DNA of 64,000 nucleotides, taken from Chrysopilus asiliformis. Taxonomy: Eukaryota > Arthropoda > Insecta > Diptera > Rhagionidae. Positions 10,233 to 20,937 of the stretch are shown piece by piece. Position 1 is the first letter of the stretch. Each line of letters begins with the position of its first letter. Under the pieces are notes generated by a model. It searched no databases. It was not told where the DNA came from and saw nothing but the letters and a program-made list of their open reading frames with translations. A program made the position numbers and the translations under genes. Location of the stretch: positions 65,688,470-65,752,469 of the forward strand of contig OZ035960.1 in the NCBI GenBank assembly GCA_964034945.1, given 5' to 3'.

Positions 10233-10247
10233 CTTCTCCCCCCTTAA
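10233..10247 (-). other. Gypsy-A polypurine tract
   Basis: On the minus strand the sequence AAGGGGGGAGAAG lies immediately before the 3' LTR start TGTTGAATATTG, the expected position of the plus-strand primer of reverse transcription. Confidence 0.75.
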
Positions 10248-10248
10248 G

Positions 10249-10901
10249 TTAAGGATACGCTGCTGGGTCAAAACGAATCACGGGTTTGCGCTGACGTTGC
10301 GGTTGTTCCCGTAGCATGTGTCGAGACGGTGCTACGATCTCTGGGTTGGATAAGCGTGTTGAAGTAGGAGTGCTTGACAACGGAGTACTGCGGTTTCTAG
10401 CTCGTGCACCTGAGATATTGAGAAAAGGATTAGAATTGTTATCGCCAGACATACCTGCCCTAGAAGAATTATTGCATGGTGTTTCCAAAGACGGCTCTTG
10501 GTTAGCTGGTGAACGTTCTTCTGGCGTATGAAAATCAGGCGAATTTAAACTTGTGTTTAATGATGGAGTTTGAATTCTTGGGGTTATCTTCCGTTGAACG
10601 TTGCAGATCTTGGTTTCCGGCGTCAGATGATTTCGATGGATTTTGATATTCAGATGTATTTTCATTTCCGGTACTCGATTCCAGATCGAACATTGGTTGA
10701 ACACGAGGTTTGAGTTGGTTTTGGTGTCTCCTCCAAACTGTGGAATTTTGTACGAACAGTGTACATCATGCGTCCGATGTATCCTTCAATGACACCTTCT
10801 ACCCACTTCTCCCTCTTTAGGAAATTTCGAGCAAATACTAGTTGACCGATATTAAATTTCCTAGGATCCTTCGACTTCGGTATTGAGGAAGTTGAGGTCG
10901 G
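10249..10901 (-). pseudogene. Gypsy-A pol C-terminal tail (after integrase core)
   Basis: On the minus strand the part from about 10885 to 10700 reads like the post-integrase region of Gypsy pol: a KFNIGQLVFARNF block, the WVEGVIEGYIG block and GRMMYTVRT. Frame changes occur near 10705, and the last 151 codons (10704-10249) are a Ser/Pro/Arg-rich tail ending DPAAYP just before the polypurine tract. The catalytic DDE core that should precede it is absent: the upstream RT-RH frame runs straight from the zinc-binding start of integrase into this tail. It is therefore an internal deletion derivative. Confidence 0.7.
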
Positions 10902-10903
10902 AT

Positions 10904-12280
10904 TCAGTAGTGAAAGAATATTTCTGTGTGGACGGCCGTGGTGCGAACTATGCCCCAGTGACCAATACTCAACATGTCCAGCACTTTTGACCGAAGAGAT
11001 GACGGCACGACGACTTGTGAGCTGATTGCTTGTCTAAGTAAAACTCTTTGCTCGACACTTAAAGACATACGTTGAGTGTAAAAAGGCTTAACGGATGATT
11101 TTTCCTTTTTATTCAGAGAACTAGGCCAACCATTTAATACATAATCTTTTACCTCGCTCAGGAATTTGTCCGTACTGGTATGCTTCGCTATCATAGTTGC
11201 GTCGATCGGAAAATTTTCAATCTGCTTGTCCAGTTCAGTGTTGAGCTGCATGGTATATTCCGTATCAAAGTTGACGTCGGGACCAACAGGTAAGAGTGAT
11301 AAAGCATCGGCATTCTGATTTTTCGAAGTTGGCTTGTATTTAATGTCAAAATTGTAGGCCATAAGTATAATAGCCCAGCGCTTCAATCGATGCGCGGTGA
11401 CGGTCGGCAGTTCTTTCTTTGGATTAAATATGGTTACCAAAGGCTGGTGGTCGGTGTACAAGATGAATCGTCTCCCATACAAGTACTGATGGAATCTTTT
11501 TACGCCGAATATCAAAGAAAGCGCCACTTTCTCAATCTGACTGTACCGTCTTTGATGAGCGTCTAACGTCTTAGATGCGTGTACAATAGGTCGCTCACTA
11601 CCGTCTGGATATTGATGCGACAGAACTGCTCCAATTCCATAAGCGGAGGCATCTGTTGCTAGAATTAAGGGATATTTTGTCTCAACAAGTTGACGTTTTA
11701 ACTCGCAATACACGTCTTCTTGCTTCTTCCCCCAACTGAATTTTGAATCTTTACACCGGAGAGCATTAAAAGGTGCCGAAATCTGGGAAAAATTGTTTAT
11801 GAATTTATGATGATAATTAATTTTACCAATGAATGATTCAAGTTGCTTCACATCAACTGGCCTCGGCAATTCGCGAATAGCTTTTATCCCGGAATCTGAA
11901 GGTCGAATGCCATCGCCACTGATTATGTGTCCCAGGTACTCCACTTCCTGCTGCATGAACTGACATTTGTCACGCTTACAACGAAGACCGTTTTCTTCCA
12001 GGGTTTTGAGTACAAGCTCCAGATTTCGCAAATGCTCCTCCTCATTTTTTCCCGTCACGATAATATCATCGATGTAATTTGCGCACATTGGAATTTCCGA
12101 TACTACTTGTTCGAAAAAATCGCTGAAAAATAGCTGTCGCGCTGTTGACTCCGAACGGAAGACGTTGAAATTGAAATAATCCCAAAGGAGTATTGCCTAC
12201 CAACACTGACTTTGCTTCCTCATCGAGTTCAATCTGAAGATATGCGTCTGAGAGATCAATTTTCGAAAAGTAATGACCAC
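10904..12280 (-). pseudogene. Gypsy-A reverse transcriptase C-terminal half and RNase H
   Basis: From 12088 down, the frame is open for 394 codons. It starts at the RT active-site strand NYIDDIIVTG (YIDD; about 12080-12050), followed by YLGHIISGDGI, the thumb and connection region, then RNase H (ILATDASAYGIGAVLSH, and YTDHQPLV with the catalytic acidic residues). It ends with the first part of an integrase N-terminal region (LSIGHWGIVRT) before stopping. Between 12280 and 12088 more RT is readable (DLSDAYLQIELDE, RLPFGVNSA) in a frame one step away, so one indel separates it from the YIDD block. A stop at about 12283 separates it from gag-pro. Confidence 0.85.
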
Positions 12281-12281
12281 C

Positions 12282-14057
12282 TTATAATTTACGAAATAAT
12301 TCTTCCTCACGAGGAATAGGATATTGCTCTACGTCCAACTGTGAATTAACGCCAACCTTAAAATCACCACAGATGCGAAGTCCGCCTCCTTTTTTAGTTA
12401 CGACAACAATCGGAGATTCCCAAGAACTCGTTTTGACAGGCTTCCAAATTCCCAGCGACACAAATCTGTCAGCTTCCCTTTTAAAATCTTCCATTTGTGC
12501 AAAAGGTAATACACGAGAACGAAAGGACTTCGGTCTTGCATCCGGTTTTAAATAAAGCTGCGCTTTGAATGTATTGCATTTGCCCAAAGTGTTTTCGAAA
12601 AGTTTGCCATATTTAATGCAAAGAGTGTCAATTTTCTCCACAAAATTCTGGCTTACGACTTTTGGTAGAAAATTTACTACCGCATCACGAGGATTAAGAG
12701 TCATATCGGATTTATCAAACCAATCTAGTCCAAAAATATTAGTACCTTCTTCAGTGTTCGTTACTAGAAGTGGCAACTTTTTGCAAATATTACCCGATCG
12801 AACAGACACTATCGTTTCACCCAAAATCGGAACCGGCGTATTACCGTACGCGTTCAGTAAATGCGAAGTTGGTGTGCATTGCGGCTCACTAGGCTGCCGA
12901 AAACCCGGTTTGCCTATCATAGAGCAAGTGGCTCCAGTGTCAACTTGAAATTGCATTTTTACGTCGTTAACCAACAAATCAATAAAAAAATTTTGTCCAC
13001 TGCGAGATATTCCCTGCAACGATTGAATATGCAACGTTTGTATTTGATGCACACTCTTGCGAGATGATTTCGGCTTTCTCTTTGCAGCCGACCGATTTCC
13101 GGAATCGTGCGAACGTTGATTTTGTATTCCCGAGTTCCGAGACTGACACACCGATGCGATATGTCCCGATTTACCACAATTATGGCAAGTGGCATCTTTA
13201 AATTTGCAATCCGAACGGTGGTGATGTTTTCCACACCCGTAACACGATTTAAAATCACTTTTTGAGTTTTTAAATGTGGGGAACGAACGACTCGGACCCG
13301 TACTTCCTTCACGATGCATCGATTTTCGGTCCGAATTGACCACGTTTATTTTTTTCAAATCAGAAGAATTGTCACCCGTTATTGTTTGAACAGTCTTTTG
13401 TGTTGCTTCGAAAGTCTCGGCTAGCACTAATACTTCCTCAAGAGTTGGGTTGGGATTTTTTAATGCTTGATTACGAACTGTTTCGTGCCGGCAATGCAAA
13501 ACTATTATATCGCGTATGAGTTCGTCTACGAATTCCCGTTCGCAATTTTCACTACCAAAAATGAATTTACACTTGCTAGCAATGCCCCTAAGATCGGCAA
13601 CCCATTCGGCATAATTTTGGTTTGCCTTCATTCGAGATCGATGAAACTCGAATCGTGCTGCTAAAACATGCATTTTAGACTCGAAATGATCTGACAATTT
13701 TTTAATTATCATGGTGTAGGGTTTTTCATCAACTTTTTGAGAACCAAAAAGTTTTTTTAGCAGCTCGAAAATTTCAGCTCCTGACCACGACAAAAAATAC
13801 GCCTTTTTCTTTTCGTCGTCTTCAACCAAATAGGCTTTAAAATGCTGCTCTAATTGAGCTAAAAATGTATTCCATTGCATTTTGGTTTTGTCGAAAGCTG
13901 GAAAAACAGGAACTATCGCCGCACTTTGATTCGAAGAACCGCGAGAACCGTTATTCCATTGCTGGATCCAGTCTTGATTCTCCTTCAACACCTTCTCCAT
14001 GAATGTTCGTTGCTCAGCCATAATGGATGACAAAACAGCGGCCACGTTTTCATCCAT
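12282..14057 (-). pseudogene. Gypsy-A gag, protease and RT N-terminus (single frame)
   Basis: I place the start at the ATG at 14057 (MDENVAAVLSS); the frame is open upstream only because it runs into the LTR. The gag matrix/capsid-like part contains FLAQLEQHFKAYLV. Two zinc knuckles follow, CYGCGKHHHRSDC and CHNCGKSGHIASVC (about 13250-13150). The aspartic protease motif is FQVDTGATCSMIG (about 12955-12915). The frame then runs into RT fingers (ESPIVVVTKKGGG, RICGDFKVGVN) and ends at a TAA just after EELFRKL. Fusion of gag, protease and RT in one frame is unlike elements that use a -1 shift. The premature stop in RT makes the polyprotein non-functional. Confidence 0.85.
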
Positions 14058-14088
14058 TTTGATAATTTCTGAGAAACACAGAACTTTA

Positions 14089-14106
14089 CCTTTATCCTCG
14101 TCGCCA
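14089..14106 (-). other. Gypsy-A primer-binding-site candidate
   Basis: Four bases inside the 5' LTR end the minus strand reads TGGCGACGAGGATAAAGG. TGGCGA at this position resembles the tRNA 3'-end complements used by Gypsy elements (possibly tRNA-Arg), but only the first bases can be judged by eye. Confidence 0.5.
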
Positions 14107-14110
14107 ATTA

Positions 14111-14281
14111 TGTTGTGTTCATACGCGCAAAGAAACTCGTGAGACCACTTTAACTTTAGTTTATTATACAACGTAAGAAATACTTATTTATAAAGTTTGA
14201 AAAATGGAAGGATGTTCTCGCTGCTTATCCATCGCGAATGTGACTGCACAGGACTGAGTATTACCAGCTCAATATTCAACA
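14111..14281 (-). repeat. Gypsy-A 5' LTR
   Basis: 171 bp, TGTTG...CAACA in plus orientation, followed by the CTTAA duplication. It is the partner of 10062-10232. Confidence 0.9.
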
Positions 14282-14286
14282 CTTAA

Positions 14287-14345
14287 ATATCTATTGGCGA
14301 TCGTTGTAGGCGGATCCACGTCTTCTGGCCGTCTCTACGAGGCAG
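14287..14345 (-). repeat. Unclassified repeat A, copy 1, remaining part
   Basis: The minus strand matches 37972-38022 on plus (CTCGTAGAGACGGCCAGAAG, GTGGATCCGCCTACAACGAT). It is the other side of the site into which Gypsy-A inserted. Bases 14346-14462 that follow are AT-rich with no assignment. Confidence 0.75.
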
Positions 14346-14462
14346 ATACCTTGCTTTTTTAAAAAAAAATTATAGGTCCGTAACGCGTTAACGGATTTTA
14401 ATGAAACCGGACGCAATTTTTTCGCTGAGAGTCATAGTTTTCAAAAAAAAATTATAGAAAAA

Positions 14463-15050
14463 AAACATAACAAAAGCTATAATTGCCAATCTGGCAATTA
14501 TTGAAAACCCGTATGGTGATTTAAGTGAACAGCGAACAGTTGTATCAAAATTCCACTTTGAAGTCAAACTTTCCAATAAGATTTTTTAAAATTTATTCCA
14601 ATCGGATTTTAATGTATGGGAGTTTTATGTAGAATCATATCCTTAATAACTTTTGTTCTTGAACTTTTTTGATAAGATGCACCGTTTTTGAGATATTCAC
14701 AAAAGCCGTTTTCGTTCGTATGGGGGGTACCCCCCCTAATGGTCCATTTTTGCCCATTAACGAACTTAGCCTCGCATTTTACGAAAAACGAATCTGCGCA
14801 AAATTTCGAGTCTCTAGCTCAATCCGTGCGCCCGCAATTCGCGCCACAGACAGACGGACAGACGGACAGACGGACATACAGACAGACGGACAGACGGACA
14901 GACAGACGGACGGACATGCAGAAATTAATTATTTTTATCATTCTGAACACACTGGTGTAATTCATTTTTATGTGTGATGACGGGATCTTGGCGTTACAAA
15001 CGGTAAGGCAAAGTTAATATACCCTTTGGTTTCACCATACGGGTATAATA
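14463..15050 (+). repeat. Family-M repeat, complete-looking copy
   Basis: Order: AACATAACAAAAGC; palindrome ATTGCCAATCTGGCAAT; ACCCGTATGGTGA (about 14508); CCACTTTGAAGTC; G6-TA-C6 palindrome (about 14721); the conserved stretch ending CTCAATCCGTGCGCC; a GACAGACGG microsatellite (about 14850-14915); ACACTGGTGTAATTCA; GATGACGGGATCTTGGCG; and the end TATACCC...TCACCATACGGGTATAA. ACCCGTATGGTGA near the left is the exact reverse complement of TCACCATACGGGT at the right. Any frames over the microsatellite are artefacts. Mechanism of spread unknown. Confidence 0.8.
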
Positions 15051-15400
15051 AGTGCGAGGAACCGTTAGGAAAAAATACTTTTTGTTTTTAAAAAATTATA
15101 ACGGTAACTTAACGGTTCCGCACCACTTCTATTTTTCTCCCAAAAACTCCTTAATCCCTTACCTATAAAACAAAAAAATCAGGGCAATCGGAGAGGTACT
15201 CATAGTCAAAAAAAATAAAATGTGAAGGTAGTCACATTATCATATAATGTGAAAGATGAATCAATTTGTGAACTAAAAAGTTTAGGCGAAGAGGTAGAGC
15301 GAAAAAAGCAGATACTTAAAACCCGGTATTATGTCTGTGCTTTTATGACAAAGTCACTTAAGTCGACTTAAGCAAATTTCGAGTTATGTCAAGAATCATG
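15051..15400. other. Spacer; no gene seen
   Basis: It contains an inverted pair AACCGTTA / TAACGGTT (15061-15113) and otherwise AT-rich sequence. It might hold a degraded 3' LTR of the BEL/Pao element, but no matching copy was found on the other side (21481-22048). Confidence 0.4.
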
Positions 15401-16840
15401 TTATGCTCTTTGTATCGTTGATGAAGAAAGCGTGCCAAAAGGCATAGCAGGAAACCTACGCTGAGTATCAATGCTATATATGCGGTGGCTGCTGTTTGAA
15501 TTTGGCATTTCGTTTAATACCGAATTTCTCTTCAAGAGCTGGACGTGTTTTCCTTCAAAACAGTAATTTCGTGATCGTAGCCGGCGTGCTTGTAGAGTCC
15601 TGGCATAACCGATAATTTTGGCATTCTGGTCCCATTTAACGATTCCGAGATATTCATTGATGGAATGAAGGTGACAGCAATCTTGTTGGTATGCAATACG
15701 TGCGAGTTTATTGATAAATCTTTCATTTGCATTTGACAACCTTGCTTAAATATGATTAAACCTTCACCTGATAATCGACCGTGAATAGTTTGTGATCCAC
15801 AATAATGCATATTTTTCAATTGGGTAGAAGTGTTCACGATATTGATTTATTGCAACGTATTCCATGCTGGGTTCTATGAATATTGTTTCATTGCCATGTG
15901 GAGTTGGCATGGGTATTACCTTGAATAAGTTGAAGACTTCGATATTCAGCACAGGGATTTCGATGTCAAATATTATGAATTGTTCCGAAAAGTGTGATCG
16001 TGCGTTCATGAGCTTGTACAATTGCGTAATTTCTAAATTTTTTGGCAACATCAGATTTTGTGGCAGTTTTTCCCTGATGATGTTCAACTCCTTTATAAGT
16101 TGTTCGGGAGTTATGATTAACTGACTCATTCGACCGTGATGAAGGTCTGTAACTAAGTCAATCAATGCACGTTGTATTTGCTGATATTGAGCAAGAATTA
16201 TAGATGATCTCAGGGATAAGTAGGAAAGGATTTGTGTGACCCTTTGTTTCTGTACTTAATCCGATAAGGCGTTGAATTCCGTCATTACCAATGTAATTTG
16301 TCCACTTAAAGTTTCAAATTGTTTTTGCACTTGCTTGTGTTCTTTGTCTATCAAATTAGCCGTGGTTTCAAGTATAGATGTTTGGTTCTTCATTAGTGCT
16401 AGTAGATGTTCTTCATTTTTATCCACTTGGTTTATGGTTTCGGCCATTTATTTTGCATAGTCTCCATCGAGTACGCCAAATAAGTAGTTGGCTGCAGACC
16501 CAACAATGCTCATTAATCCACGCTTATGCCGACCTTTATGCATGTGTAGCAACGCTTCATTGTTAGTCCGGATAGCCCTAACTTGAATGTCGAATTGGTT
16601 TAGGACACCCTCGCAAAACACTTGATATTCTTGAGTCTGATTACACTTTTGATGCAGTCTGTCTAGATTTGTGACAAATATTTCGAGCTCTCCGTAGAAG
16701 GAACCTGTATCATAGTATGCCACCAAGTCCCATTTGTGACCACGTGTATGACCACGTGTACTTCTCCTAACTGCTCGAAGAATATGCCTGGATGGTAGGT
16801 GAACCTTTGGATGTCAATGGGACTGGACCCTGCATTACTG
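15401..16840 (-). pseudogene. Envelope-like glycoprotein of the BEL/Pao element (broken)
   Basis: The region follows integrase on the same strand. Just upstream, at the pol C-terminus, is a hydrophobic signal-like segment (LFSIALIVLLAL, about 16895-16855). The envelope-like frame contains a tetrabasic furin-type site (R-H-K-R, about 16535) directly followed by a Gly/Ala/hydrophobic stretch resembling the fusion peptide of baculovirus-F-type envelopes found in insect retroelements, then a helical region with heptad-like Leu/Ile spacing. It is interrupted by in-frame stops (around 16448 and 16256) and frame changes near 16700 and 15770, so no functional product is possible from this copy. Assignment rests on position, cleavage site and hydrophobic segment, not on a database match. 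Confidence 0.65.
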
Positions 16841-18139
16841 CGAGGTGTTAACGCTAGCAGTACTATCAATGCTATGCTAAACAGATTCGCCTTACGTTTT
16901 GGAGCGCTGATCAAGGGTGAGGTATATCGTTTCTGCTGTGCAGGTTCTAACCACTTAGGATTGATGGGCTTGAAGATGCCGTTTCTTGGTTTTCTGGTCG
17001 GCGATGAGCCTTGTTGCGGTTCATCAAATTGGTCTGTCGTCAATACTGGGAGGGGACATACTTGATGTATGGCACGTTTTGTGATTCCCTTGGCAGTTTT
17101 TAATTCTACTATGATTACATTGTCCTTTCCGGGGTGCACATTTAAGACTCGTGGCATGGGCCAGTTTAACGACGGTATATTGTCTTCCTTCAAAACGACG
17201 AGATTTCCAGGAGAGATTTCTGTGACAGGCTTTGTCCATTTTGATCTACGTTGTAATTCCTGCAGGTATTCGGTGGACCATCTCCTCCAAATTTCGTCTT
17301 TCAGGGCAGTCACAAGTTTCCATCTTTTGTTTAAATGGATTCTATTTTCTTGAAACCACAGATCTGGAATAGCTGTAAGGGGCTCTCCAATGAGGAAATG
17401 TCCCGAAGTAAGGGGCTGTAGGTCATTGGGGTCGTTAGACATAGGTGTAAGTGGCCTTGAATTTAGCATTGATTCTACCTCGGCTATGACAGTATTCAGT
17501 TCCTCGTATGTCAATGAGGCTCCATATGCTACGCGCTTTAAGTGATGTTTCACTGATTTGACCGCGGCCTCCCAAAGACCTCCAAAGTGGGGAGAACAGG
17601 CGGGAATAAATTTCCATCGAATGCCCTGTTGAGCACATTATTCTTCAACGTCTTGTTCATGTTGAGTTGATGCGAACAATTGACCAAGCTCCTGTAGCTC
17701 GTTTTTCGCTCCAATAAAGTTTGTGGCGTTATCGCAGTGTACAGTAGTTGGTCGTCCTCGTCGAGCGATAAAACGTTTTAAGCAGCCGATAAAGCTGGCT
17801 GAAGTCAAGTCAGAGACGAGCTCCTTTGGTGGAGAAGCAGACGAAAACAGCAATGTACGCCATGGTAGGTGTCTTCCCGCGGATTTTATAATGGATCATA
17901 AACGGCCCGCAAAAGTCTATCCCAGTGTGAGTAAATGGTCGTGTTGGCTGTAGTCGCCCCACTGGTAAATTCCCCATCAATTGCGAGATATTTCTTGGCC
18001 TTGCACGGGCGTATTTTAGGCAGTGATAGACAACATTCTGTGCCAATCTACGCCCTCCTAAAACCCAAAATTGTCTGCGCATCAGAGCTAGTAGAGCTTG
18101 AGGTCCTGGGCGTAAGTAGTTAATGTGTAGTTGTTTCAC
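16840..18139 (-). pseudogene. BEL/Pao integrase (broken)
   Basis: From 18139 down: the tail of the zinc-binding region, then GIDFCGPF carrying the first catalytic Asp (about 17915). After a frame change comes VHCDNATNFIGA with the second Asp (about 17740). The third acidic residue region (HFGGLWEAAVKSVKHHL type) spans the frame change near 17570. From 17553 the frame is open through LTYEELNTVIAEVE, SRPLTPMSNDP and RRWSTEYLQELQRRSKW, the C-terminal module typical of BEL/Pao integrases (DUF5641-like). At least three frame changes. The intact protein would insert element cDNA in the nucleus. Confidence 0.85.
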
Positions 18140-18202
18140 TGTTAACTTTGTGATAATGTCGGTACTAGACAGAAGAACTGGGTGCTTGGCCTCGAAACTC
18201 AG

Positions 18203-19982
18203 TTATGATTCTTGTAGTCTTCCTCCCACTCTAATGACTCCTTTGTCGTCAAGCCAGGGAGTCAGGGATGTGAGCCGATTTCCAGATGTTAAGGGTTCTC
18301 TCTTTCTTAACGCTTTTAATTCTGCCGAGAATCCTTTGCCTTGTACATGAGCCATGATATGATGAAGAGCCTTGTATAACTCCTCTGAATTTGGCCTTTT
18401 CTGTATAAGCCGCTGGTCCTTTGGGGCTTGACAATTCTTAATGAATCGGATTACAAAGGGGGTGACTTCATGCAGGCTTCGAAATGAATTGTTATGCTGA
18501 ATTTCATCTATGAAATTACTGCCCTTATTGGTTGCTAATAAAATTGTCTTTGCCGCCTTACGTTTCAGGTTGATGCTGGGTTCGATTGCTCTAAGTTTTG
18601 GCCAGCAAGGATTTAGTTTCTTTAAAAACTCAGGTCCTTCACACCAAAGTTTGCAATCGAGCAAATCCTTGGGGTAAATGCCCCTTGACAATATATCTGC
18701 TGGGTTGCTCTTTGAGTCAATGTGCCTCCAATTTTGTGGGGATGATGCCCTTTGAATTTGAGCCACTCGTTTTGCGACGAAGGTTTTGAATGTGTTTGAA
18801 GGATTCTGAATACATGGCAGCACGATTGTAGACTCGGTTCAATATCGGCAAGACCGTTGCACAATGCACCAATCGCGTTAAAGTTTCCTTCCTTGTGGGA
18901 GCAACACGAGATTTGGAGCACAGTAGTCTCACCGTTATTTGATTATTGCAGTTATTACTTCTTGCATAAATACAGGCACCGTAAGCTTGTTCGCTTGCTT
19001 CGGCAAAAGGGTGTAGTTCAATTTCTGAATCTGGAGTTATTACGTGTCGAGGTATGGTCACCTTGTCTAAGAGGTTAATTTGCTCGCGAAATCTTGACCA
19101 CCTTGCATGAAGTTCTTCAGGAGTGGCCGCATCCCAGTATAATTTTAAACTCCATAAATTCAGCATGAAGATTTTTGCAAGTACAACGACTGGGTTGATG
19201 ATGCCTAAGGGATCGAAAATGCTGGACGTTTCAGCTAATATGAAACGTTTAGTGAATCTCTTGTCCGCCTGTTGAAGGTGTTGCTCGCATAATGCCTTGA
19301 TGGCGAGTGTATCCTCTTTAGGGTTCCAAATTAAGCCCAACGTTGAGACGTCGTTGTCGGTGAGTGTGAGTTCCACTGCACGATCCTTGGGTGGGATGTG
19401 TTCAAGTAGTTTAGAATGGTTGAAACACCATTTGCGCAACGGAAAACCTCCCTTGTGCAACATGTCACGAAGTTGCTGCTGTATCTGAATTGCTTCGCCT
19501 ATGTGGTCCGCACCAGTGAGGATATCATCAACGTAGAAGTCTTTTTTCGTAGCTGCTGATGCCAGAGGGTGATTTTCTTGCTCGATCTCAGCTAGAACAT
19601 GGAGACACTGGGTGGCTTGATAGGACGCTGAGACGGTGCCATATCTAACAGTGCACAGACGATAATACTTTAATTCATCAGTAGGTCGTTCTGGCCAAAC
19701 TATTAACAGCATGTTTCTATCGCTTGGATCCAGGCAAATTTGTCTGTACATCTTGACGATATCTGCCGTAAAGACATATCGATGCATTCTGAATCTTGTT
19801 AAAATGGAGAATAGATCTTCTTGTATAGTGGGACAAGGTTGTAATATATCGTTGAGAGATATATTAGTTGACGTTTTTGCTGAAGCATCGACTACCACTC
19901 TCAGCTTTGTCGTTCTGCTTTCTGGTTTTAGTACCGCGTGAGTCACAAAGTAGTAATGTAGAGGAAGAAGTTCTCTGCACAA
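18203..19982 (-). pseudogene. BEL/Pao reverse transcriptase and RNase H (broken)
   Basis: The frame 19982-18717 carries LRVVVDASAKT, FTADIVKMYRQI (first catalytic Asp), the DFYVDDILTGA active site (about 19530) and FPLRKWCFN, then LGLIWNPKEDTL and FDPLGIINPVVVLAKI, all diagnostic of Pao/BEL RT. RNase H starts at about 19030 but is degraded. Frames at 18921-18622 and 18823-18203 continue it through the NPADILSRG block and into pre-integrase sequence ending VIRVGGRLQES. Frame changes fall near 18900 and 18790. Confident family call; dead copy. Confidence 0.88.
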
Positions 19983-20937
19983 AGTAGTGACGTAGAGGAA
20001 GAACCTCCATGTGCCCCATTGCCTCGTATTCCTTCATTAATTTAACATATTCTTGTCGTAATTCTGGCATTCTAGAGAAGAGTAGTCCAATTTAGAGTTC
20101 ATCGGCTTGAATGGGAGTTTTACGATAAACTTGCCGTTCGGAGCTGCTCGAAGCTGCTCGGAGCTGCTCGGAGCTGCTCGGAGGATAGCAACCTTTCAGG
20201 AGCTTCTGTTTCTTCAAGTTCCCAAAATCTGCGACTTCTTTCGTCCAGGCTGACACCGATGCCGCAAAAGGATTCTGAAGATGGTGAGTTGGCAACCTTA
20301 CCCAGAACGATCCATACTAAGAGCGAGTTTTTTAAGGTTGGTAAGTTTGGACCCAACTTTATTTGCCCGATGGTCATCAAGTCGCAATACAACTCAGCTC
20401 CTATTAAAAGATCTGGTGGAATTGTGCATCGGCGAGTTGAAGGTTTTGTGGAATCGACCATAAACTTATGTCGATAAATCTGTTGGGTTGTTGTGGGGCG
20501 ATTTGTGGTGAAATAAACGCTTCCAAATCGGCTGCAAAGTTTGTTTTTTGTGATCGTAAATGAACACATATCCTTCGTTGTGTTTGTAGGGCAGCTGACC
20601 CTAAACAAGCCAGGTTTAATTGGGTGTTTGTTTTACTCAAACCCAATTGTTTACATAGTTTCTCAAAAATAAAATTATTTTGAGATCCTGTATCCAATAT
20701 GACTCTACATTCAACTGGGTTACCATGCTTATCAAGCGCATGTAACAATGCTGCGGCGAGGAATACGTAGCTCTGTTTTTCATTTGCTAAGGTTGCGCCT
20801 GTCGTAAACAAGCCGACTTGAGATTGCACCGGTTGCGAGGTAGCTAATCCGGGATCTCGATTGCCCTTAACTGAGCAACCTGGTGTATTAGCGTATGGTG
20901 CCGTTTGTTGCAATTGAAGCAATGGCGTGAAAGGCAA
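19983..20937 (-). pseudogene. BEL/Pao aspartic protease and linker to RT
   Basis: The frame from 20937 shows ALLHALDKHGNPVECR followed by VILDTGSQNNFI, the aspartic protease active site (DTGS, about 20695). After a frame change the segment DLLIGAELYCDLM (about 20395) is the second protease block of BEL elements. Then comes an RT linker starting RRFWELEE that is interrupted by a short tandem repeat (10-bp unit GAGCTGCTCG, about 20141-20181). Bases 20092-19983 continue toward RT in shifted frames with a 35-bp near-duplication (AGTAGTAATGTAGAGGAAGAA / AGTAGTGACGTAGAGGAAGAA). Confidence 0.75.

Larger units (their letters stand above)
10062..14281 (-). mobile_element. Gypsy-A: Ty3/Gypsy LTR retrotransposon, internally deleted
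   Basis: Two 171-bp LTRs (10062-10232, 14111-14281) begin TGTTG and end CAACA. The flanking duplication CTTAA is at 10057-10061 and 14282-14286. The uninterrupted homologous site at about 38018-38032 (ATATTTAAGTAAG on plus) confirms that one CTTAA is the target. On the minus strand the order is gag, protease, RT, RNase H, then only the integrase C-terminal tail, so the DDE core is missing. A purine tract abuts the 3' LTR and a candidate primer site follows the 5' LTR. It is non-autonomous and carries a stop and a frameshift in RT. Confidence 0.9.

Noticed and set aside
14669..14977. Frames of 90-102 codons over the GACAGACGG microsatellite (also at 50555 and 52516)
   Set aside because: Repeat-driven Thr/Asp/Gly/Gln translations of family M that change frame with each copy.
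15051..15400. 3' LTR of the BEL/Pao element
   Set aside because: No matching sequence on the 5' side of the element, so an LTR cannot be supported.
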